Source of the DNA: Synchiropus splendidus
Taxonomy: Eukaryota > Chordata > Actinopteri > Syngnathiformes > Callionymidae
Assembly: GCF_027744825.2 (NCBI RefSeq)
Contig: NC_071347.1
Coordinates: 16,224,501-16,288,500 of the forward strand
Direction of reading: 5' to 3'
DNA length: 64,000 nt
The position numbers and the translations under genes were made by a program. Position 1 is the first letter of the stretch; the number at the start of each line of letters is the position of its first letter. Of the stretch, positions 61,302-64,000 are shown in pieces. The notes under the pieces are model-generated. The model searched no databases and was not told the origin of the DNA. It saw nothing but the letters and a program-made list of their open reading frames with translations.

Positions 61302-63295
61302 TCACGCACTTGCTCACTCTGAATTTTTCAATTTACAAATGGACCGTGGGGTAAAATGGAGTGCCTTGGTGACACCCGCTGAAAGACAGTGGGTCACTCC
61401 AAATCCTCAGACTGGATTCGAACCCGGTGAACCACCGTCCTGCCTGTATCGGCAAAAGCTATGGCAGAGTGTAAACAATTAAATGTGTTTTGCTAAACAT
61501 AAATAAGGTTTATTGAAGCCTTGCGTTTTCCACCTAAATGTTCCGTATGTGCTGCAATAAATGACCTCAGAAATGTGTCAGAATTTACACCACCAACTAG
61601 GTAACGGACCTCCAAGACTTCTTTATATATGTGGCAAGTTGTGCCTGTGGAGTCTGACCCAGTCACTGCTTCACTGGCAGGTGCTCATCTAGACTGTTCG
61701 TCACTAAAGCCGAACTTTATCTATTGCTCAATTGTCCTAATATGATGCTCAGATTCTGTTTGTTTTGATTGTCCATCGCACTGTCAATCAACATTATGTG
61801 CGTTGTTTTTCTTCCATTTATATCAGCATCAGGATGAAATTGTCCAAGTGTATATTCTTTAACCTGCATTTGTTATTTACTCAACTCATCAATGTGTACT
61901 ACAATTCCTGAGTGAAGTCAATAAGTGTCTTATTTTATTCTGATTTAACATATACTCTATGTGTTGAGAAGTCGTGACGTCGTCCCTTCTGTCATCGTCT
62001 AATGTGCAGTGCAGTAAGGAGGCTGACGCTCAGAAGAAACTATCCCATCCAAAATGTCGGCAGTATGGAAACACTTCACAAATAAAACTAAATGACTAAG
62101 GAGAGATCCAACATTATTGTTAATATTATTATTATTTTTACAACTTATTTTCTTAACTTCAGAATTCCATAAATACAAGTGTGCACAACATTGTACGCAT
62201 TTTTTTTCTCTTTTAATGACTATTAACAACACATCAATCGGACATGTCTGTGGGTTCGTCAACTTGCACGTCATATGCCGACTAGATGGCTATTACAATG
62301 TATTTACATGTTAATTATCACATGCGTCTTCCACTAGCACGCTGTATTTAATGGTATAGATTCATGCTTAATAGCTGTTGTGCATGCATCGTTGCCTAAT
62401 AACCAGCAGATGGCGATGACACACTACAGAATCAAAGTCTCTTTTCATAAGACTGACCCAACGGCTTAACGTGTAAAATATCCTGCATAGATTCTGCGTA
62501 AATGAAACACATTCTTGAATAGACTCTCTTTAAATTTAAATTGATCAGTTATCTTCCACATCCTTTTTTTTTTCTTCTTTATTCCAAACTCGAAATGAAG
62601 ATATCTCACAAAAGGTGTTAATTTACGTGCATGACATATAGTTGTTCAATTTCAGAAATAAACCATGTGCATCATCTCGTATGGCATCCTGCCTCCACAT
62701 CAGGTTTTTGATCTCTGTTTGGCGAATTGTTTGGTGGCTAACTGAGTGCCAGGAGCCAGGTGAGCTCTGATCTTTTGGGTGACTGCAGCTAGACATCGAC
62801 TGGCCTTTGATTTGGGCCATACAACCGTAAAGAGTGTCTTTGCAGCCTGTGTGTAGTGTAGTGTCAACCAGGATCAACAATTGTGCAGTCGACCGGACTG
62901 TGGCTCTCTGTATCTTATGATGCTCCGTGACTCTGGGGTGGCGCTCAATGGTTTCATGCTGAGAAACTACCTTCAGTCAATGTATTTTTAATACTTTCTC
63001 CCTAGATGGACTGAGTTGAAGCATACTACTTTCTATTATGCAGAGAGCTATTATAGGCTTGTGTTCGTGGCATTTTAATCTCATAACTTTTATTTCAGGA
63101 TCTTGCACCTTTACACTGGTGTCTTTTAAATTATATAGTATTTCAATAAACAGAATATCGATTTAACAAAATAAAAGACATATTTCCTGACTTGTGTTTT
63201 TTGTCCTCTAGGGGTCGCCCCAGTCAAAGTACAAATGCCAGCCCTCTCCCCAACCATGGAGGAAGGAAACATAGTCAAATGGCTAAAGAAGGAAG
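60819..63295 (+). CDS. pdhx: Pyruvate dehydrogenase complex component X (E3-binding protein), first two coding exons, partial
   Basis: PDHX tethers the dihydrolipoamide dehydrogenase (E3) to the E2 core of the mitochondrial pyruvate dehydrogenase complex. Exon 60819-60954 joins 63212-63295 in phase 1. The first 45 residues are basic with only one acidic residue, fitting a mitochondrial presequence, and end in [10 protein letters not shown] (human RWFHSTQWLR). The second exon begins the lipoyl domain with [20 protein letters not shown]. This is PDHX rather than DLAT, whose equivalent begins LPSLSPTMQAG. The lipoyl lysine exon, the E3-binding domain and the inner-core domain lie beyond the right edge. 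It sits about 6.3 kb downstream of ehf on the same strand. No TATA box is obvious before the ATG. Confidence 0.92.
60955..63211 (+). other. pdhx intron 1
   Basis: Intron between the two pdhx exons. It contains a long CA microsatellite (61210-61297) and otherwise no structure I recognise. Confidence 0.85.
61210..61297. repeat. (CA)n microsatellite in pdhx intron 1
   Basis: About 43 uninterrupted CA units. The His/Thr and Cys/Val frames over it are spurious. Confidence 0.97.
63212..63295 (+). CDS. pdhx: pdhx exon 2 (start of lipoyl domain)
   Basis: Acceptor gtcctctag before 63212, donor gtaaaa after 63295; 84 bases in phase 1-1. It encodes [18 protein letters not shown] and NIVKWLKKE, the first strands of the lipoyl domain, almost identical to human PDHX. 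Confidence 0.95.
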
Positions 63296-64000
63296 GTAAA
63301 AAGACCTGCTTATGTTGTGTGATGTCATTTTTTCAGTACTATAATATCACCTTTGTATTTAACATTTTGCTGTCAAGAAACACACTCTGTTTGACATGGC
63401 TTTGCTCTGTGAGGGGTCCCGACCGTTGTTGCGCCCAAGGGTCTCTGGTGGCCAATTTGCTCAAAGAAACGCCAGAGTCACTATTCATTACTCCTTAGCA
63501 ACTCTGCCCAGCCAAGCACCACAGCCCTACTCTCATTTATCATTAGGCAGCATGCGGAACTCCGATTGGCTGGGCTTCAGTGTTGCCATGTGCTTATGTG
63601 ATCAAGAAAAGGATGCGTGTGTTTGCTAGAAAGTTAGCTAGATCTGACTGTTTTTTTTTTTTTTTTTATGTATCGAAGAAACTAATAATATTGCAACTAT
63701 ATCAGCAGTGTCCTCGAGCAATTATGTTCTATGTGACTAGATATTTATCAATATTTTTAATACTGGTTTAAAAAAAGTCTTGATCCTGCATAGCCCAAAA
63801 ATCTGCAACGCTGTGTGAAGTACTTTAGTGCTATATCAGACACATTCTGTTCTAACAGAGGTGAAAGGCTCCGGGGTTGCCTGTTTAATCTTTAATGTTG
63901 CACATCACACCTAACCCCTGGGGTCATACGGTGTTAAAGCCTCATACAAATCCAATCTCAGCTCTAGTATGCCTTGCTCTCAGGGGCTCTCGACGTCAAT
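63296..64000 (+). other. pdhx intron 2 (runs off the window)
   Basis: No further pdhx exon is visible before the right edge; the expected IETDKAV lipoyl-lysine motif is absent. A poly-T run is at about 63650-63667. Confidence 0.7.

Overview
The window is nuclear DNA of a vertebrate, almost certainly a ray-finned (teleost) fish. The evidence is two spliced genes with vertebrate orthologues, several introns of only 70-80 bases next to longer ones, an L2/CR1-like LINE with a TCTA-repeat tail, many short hAT-like and pogo-like MITEs, and long CA, TA and GATA microsatellites. There is no prokaryotic gene organisation.

Layout. From 1 to about 49.8 kb I see no supportable coding exon. This long stretch holds simple repeats and mobile-element remnants. 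The most notable are a 48-bp minisatellite (2877-3230), a dispersed hAT-like MITE family with ten copies (six of them between 38 and 45 kb), a pogo/Tigger-like MITE (15349-15639), a Charlie-like hAT MITE (16286-16509), a nested fold-back element of about 830 bp (27776-28604), a GATA/GACA/GACC array (31405-31921), an interval of about 680 bp bracketed by 58-bp direct repeats (36425-37223), a 3' LINE fragment on the minus strand (46348-46690) and a three-copy 436-bp tandem repeat (47448-48740).

From 49.8 to 54.6 kb lies an ETS-family transcription factor on the plus strand. I assemble seven coding exons whose splice phases all agree, giving 288 residues with an N-terminal Pointed (SAM) domain and a C-terminal ETS domain. 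The best match is EHF. From 54.6 to 60.7 kb there is a LINE fragment and a 5'-truncated L2/CR1-like LINE with an open 658-codon reverse-transcriptase frame. From 60.8 kb to the right edge are the first two coding exons of pdhx (pyruvate dehydrogenase complex component X, E3-binding protein), also on the plus strand and running off the window.

The two genes have unrelated jobs (epithelial transcription factor; mitochondrial PDH complex assembly). Their adjacency matches the human 11p13 block EHF-APIP-PDHX and supports both identifications. APIP, which lies between them in human, is not recognisable here. No gene system new to science is evident. The novel structure is in the repeats: the nested palindrome, the self-complementary MITE derivative, and the tandem array whose middle copy is an unequal-crossover hybrid.
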